Shown here: one piece after another, positions 11,435-12,331 of the stretch
How positions within the stretch are numbered: the first letter of the stretch is position 1
Layout: each line of letters begins with the position of its first letter
From: Acidobacteriota bacterium
GTDB lineage: Bacteria > Acidobacteriota > Terriglobia > Acidiferrales > UBA7541
Assembly: GCA_003224515.1 (NCBI GenBank)
Contig: QHZC01000579.1
Location: 1-12,331 of the forward strand
Direction of reading: 5' to 3'
Length of the DNA: 12,331 bases
Position numbers and translations under genes: made by a program
The notes under the pieces: model-generated
What the model was told of the DNA's origin: nothing
What the model saw: only the letters and a program-made list of their open reading frames with translations
The model's database searches: none

Positions 11435-12331
11435 TTACTCGTAGCGGAGGGCTTCGACGGGGTCTAGTTTGGCGGCTTGCATGGCGGGGAGCCAGCCGCT
11501 AATCACGCCGACCACAACGAGGATGGCGGCAGACAGCATCATGGTGACCAACGAGAGAGTGAGCTTGATGTCCACTTTGCCGGAGTCGTCCTCGTAGGCG
11601 GGCCCGAGGAACGGCAACGCGCCGATCGCTGAAGTGATGGCCGCCGAGAGCAGCATGCCGATCACGCCGGCGGCAAGCGTCATGACCAGCGCTTCGAGCA
11701 AAAACTGCCAGCGGATGTGTGATTTTTTTGCACCGAGCGCGCGGCGCAGGCCGATTTCGCGGATGCGTTCTTCGACGGATACGAGCATGATATTCATCAC
11801 CCCCACGCCGCCGATGCCCAGCGTGAGTGCGCCAACGAAAAAGAGCAAAGCTTCGATACCCAAGGTGATTCCTTCGTAGATGGGCTTGAATTCTTCGCGG
11901 CCAAACATGGTGATGGCGCGCTTGTCGCTCGGCGAGAAGTGCTGGCGGTTGGCGATGGCAGCGCGAAACTGTTGCATGGCGTCCGCTTCAAAATTGGGCG
12001 CGACGGGTTCGAAGAGCATCACACTGGCGTAGCGCGCGTCCCACAGGTCGCCTGCCGTGGTGTACGGGATAAACACAGACTCATCGTCGCTGGTAAAATA
12101 GTTGCTGTCGGAGAATTTCGTGTCCATGGAGCCGACGACGGTGAACTTAACGCCGTCGATGCGCACCGTTTCGCCAATGGCGGGCGTGCCGCTGAAAAGT
12201 TTTCTGCGCAATATGGCGCCGAGGAAAGCCACGCGGCGGCGCTCGGCAATATCTTCGGGAGAAATCCAGCGGCCTTCCATGGGAATTTCATTGCGCATTT
12301 CGCCGTATTCGGGATAGACGCCGCGGATGGC
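11435..12331 (-). CDS. MacB/FtsX-type ABC transporter permease, C-terminal part
   Basis: The frame is open from the right edge of the window to TAA at 11437-11435, giving 298 residues of a larger permease (usually about 400 residues or more). The first part is the end of a periplasmic MacB-PCD domain (GVYPEYGEMRNEIP, EGRWISPEDIAERRRVAFLG, IGETVRIDGVKFTVVGSM). It is followed by the FtsX core with three membrane helices: LLFFVGALTLGIGGVGVMNI, then ALVMTLAAGVIGMLLSAAIT, then LVTMMLSAAILVVVGVISG. The cytoplasmic loop VEERIREIGLRRALGA and the ending AAKLDPVEALRYE are hallmarks of this family, which couples cytoplasmic ATP hydrolysis to work on periplasmic substrates (drug, toxin or lipoprotein export). 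The ATPase and adaptor genes would lie outside the window. A Met at 12298 is internal, not the start. Confidence 0.93.
   Translation of the reverse strand, partial: AIRGVYPEYGEMRNEIPMEGRWISPEDIAERRRVAFLGAILRRKLFSGTPAIGETVRIDGVKFTVVGSMDTKFSDSNYFTSDDESVFIPYTTAGDLWDARYASVMLFEPVAPNFEADAMQQFRAAIANRQHFSPSDKRAITMFGREEFKPIYEGITLGIEALLFFVGALTLGIGGVGVMNIMLVSVEERIREIGLRRALGAKKSHIRWQFLLEALVMTLAAGVIGMLLSAAITSAIGALPFLGPAYEDDSGKVDIKLTLSLVTMMLSAAILVVVGVISGWLPAMQAAKLDPVEALRYE

Noticed and set aside
10576..11502. A 308-codon plus-strand frame across the GT2 start and the tlpA-like gene.
   Set aside because: It is out of frame with the clear WCPPC protein and full of Arg/Pro-rich shadow sequence.

Overview
The window reads as a chromosomal stretch of a moderately GC-rich bacterium. 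The gene mix (DUF2911 exported protein, CGNR zinc-finger protein, CADD/TenA-like enzyme, tandem eukaryote-like 6-pyruvoyl-tetrahydropterin synthases, MacB-type permease) suggests an Acidobacteriota-like organism. That assignment is inference from family content; no marker in the window proves it. I see no rRNA, tRNA, CRISPR array, transposase or phage gene.

Region 1 (1-1800) looks decayed. It opens with the last 32 codons of murA. A GNAT acetyltransferase follows, with an in-frame TAG near its start and a probable frameshift near its end. Next, in another frame, comes a short degenerate murA piece (about 655-780) that corresponds to the part of MurA just before the window's first bases. After a doubtful small membrane ORF comes a CADD-type (TenA-like, di-metal) gene split into two frames with about 23-25 codons missing between them. 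A clean hairpin terminator follows at 1817-1839.

Region 2 (1800-5410) is a small zinc-ribbon protein gene (+) converging on the conserved rpsO-pnp pair (-). rpsO begins with TTG. A long hairpin overlaps its stop codon, and the pnp leader holds a perfect short hairpin. Upstream of rpsO lies a compact array of repeats, a terminator and promoter-like boxes. Beyond it is a small minus-strand gene of unknown function.

Region 3 (5600-8080) holds an exported DUF2911 protein (+), a ten-helix EamA/DMT transporter (-) and a CGNR zinc-finger regulator (+). The last two diverge from a region with overlapping opposing promoter candidates.

Region 4 (8134-10694, -) is the most interesting intact unit: a membrane GT2 glycosyltransferase, two PTPS/QueD-family paralogues and GTP cyclohydrolase I. 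The two pterin-gene junctions are 4-bp start/stop overlaps and the GT2-PTPS gap is 10 bp, so co-translation of a pterin pathway is likely. FolE makes dihydroneopterin triphosphate and PTPS enzymes convert it to 6-pyruvoyl-tetrahydropterin or related pterins. A co-transcribed glycosyltransferase raises the possibility of a glycosylated pterin, but it could equally act on a lipid.

Region 5 (10757-12331) has a TlpA/ResA-like thiol-disulfide protein (+), a 112-bp imperfect inverted repeat, and the C-terminal part of a MacB/FtsX-type ABC permease (-) that runs off the window.
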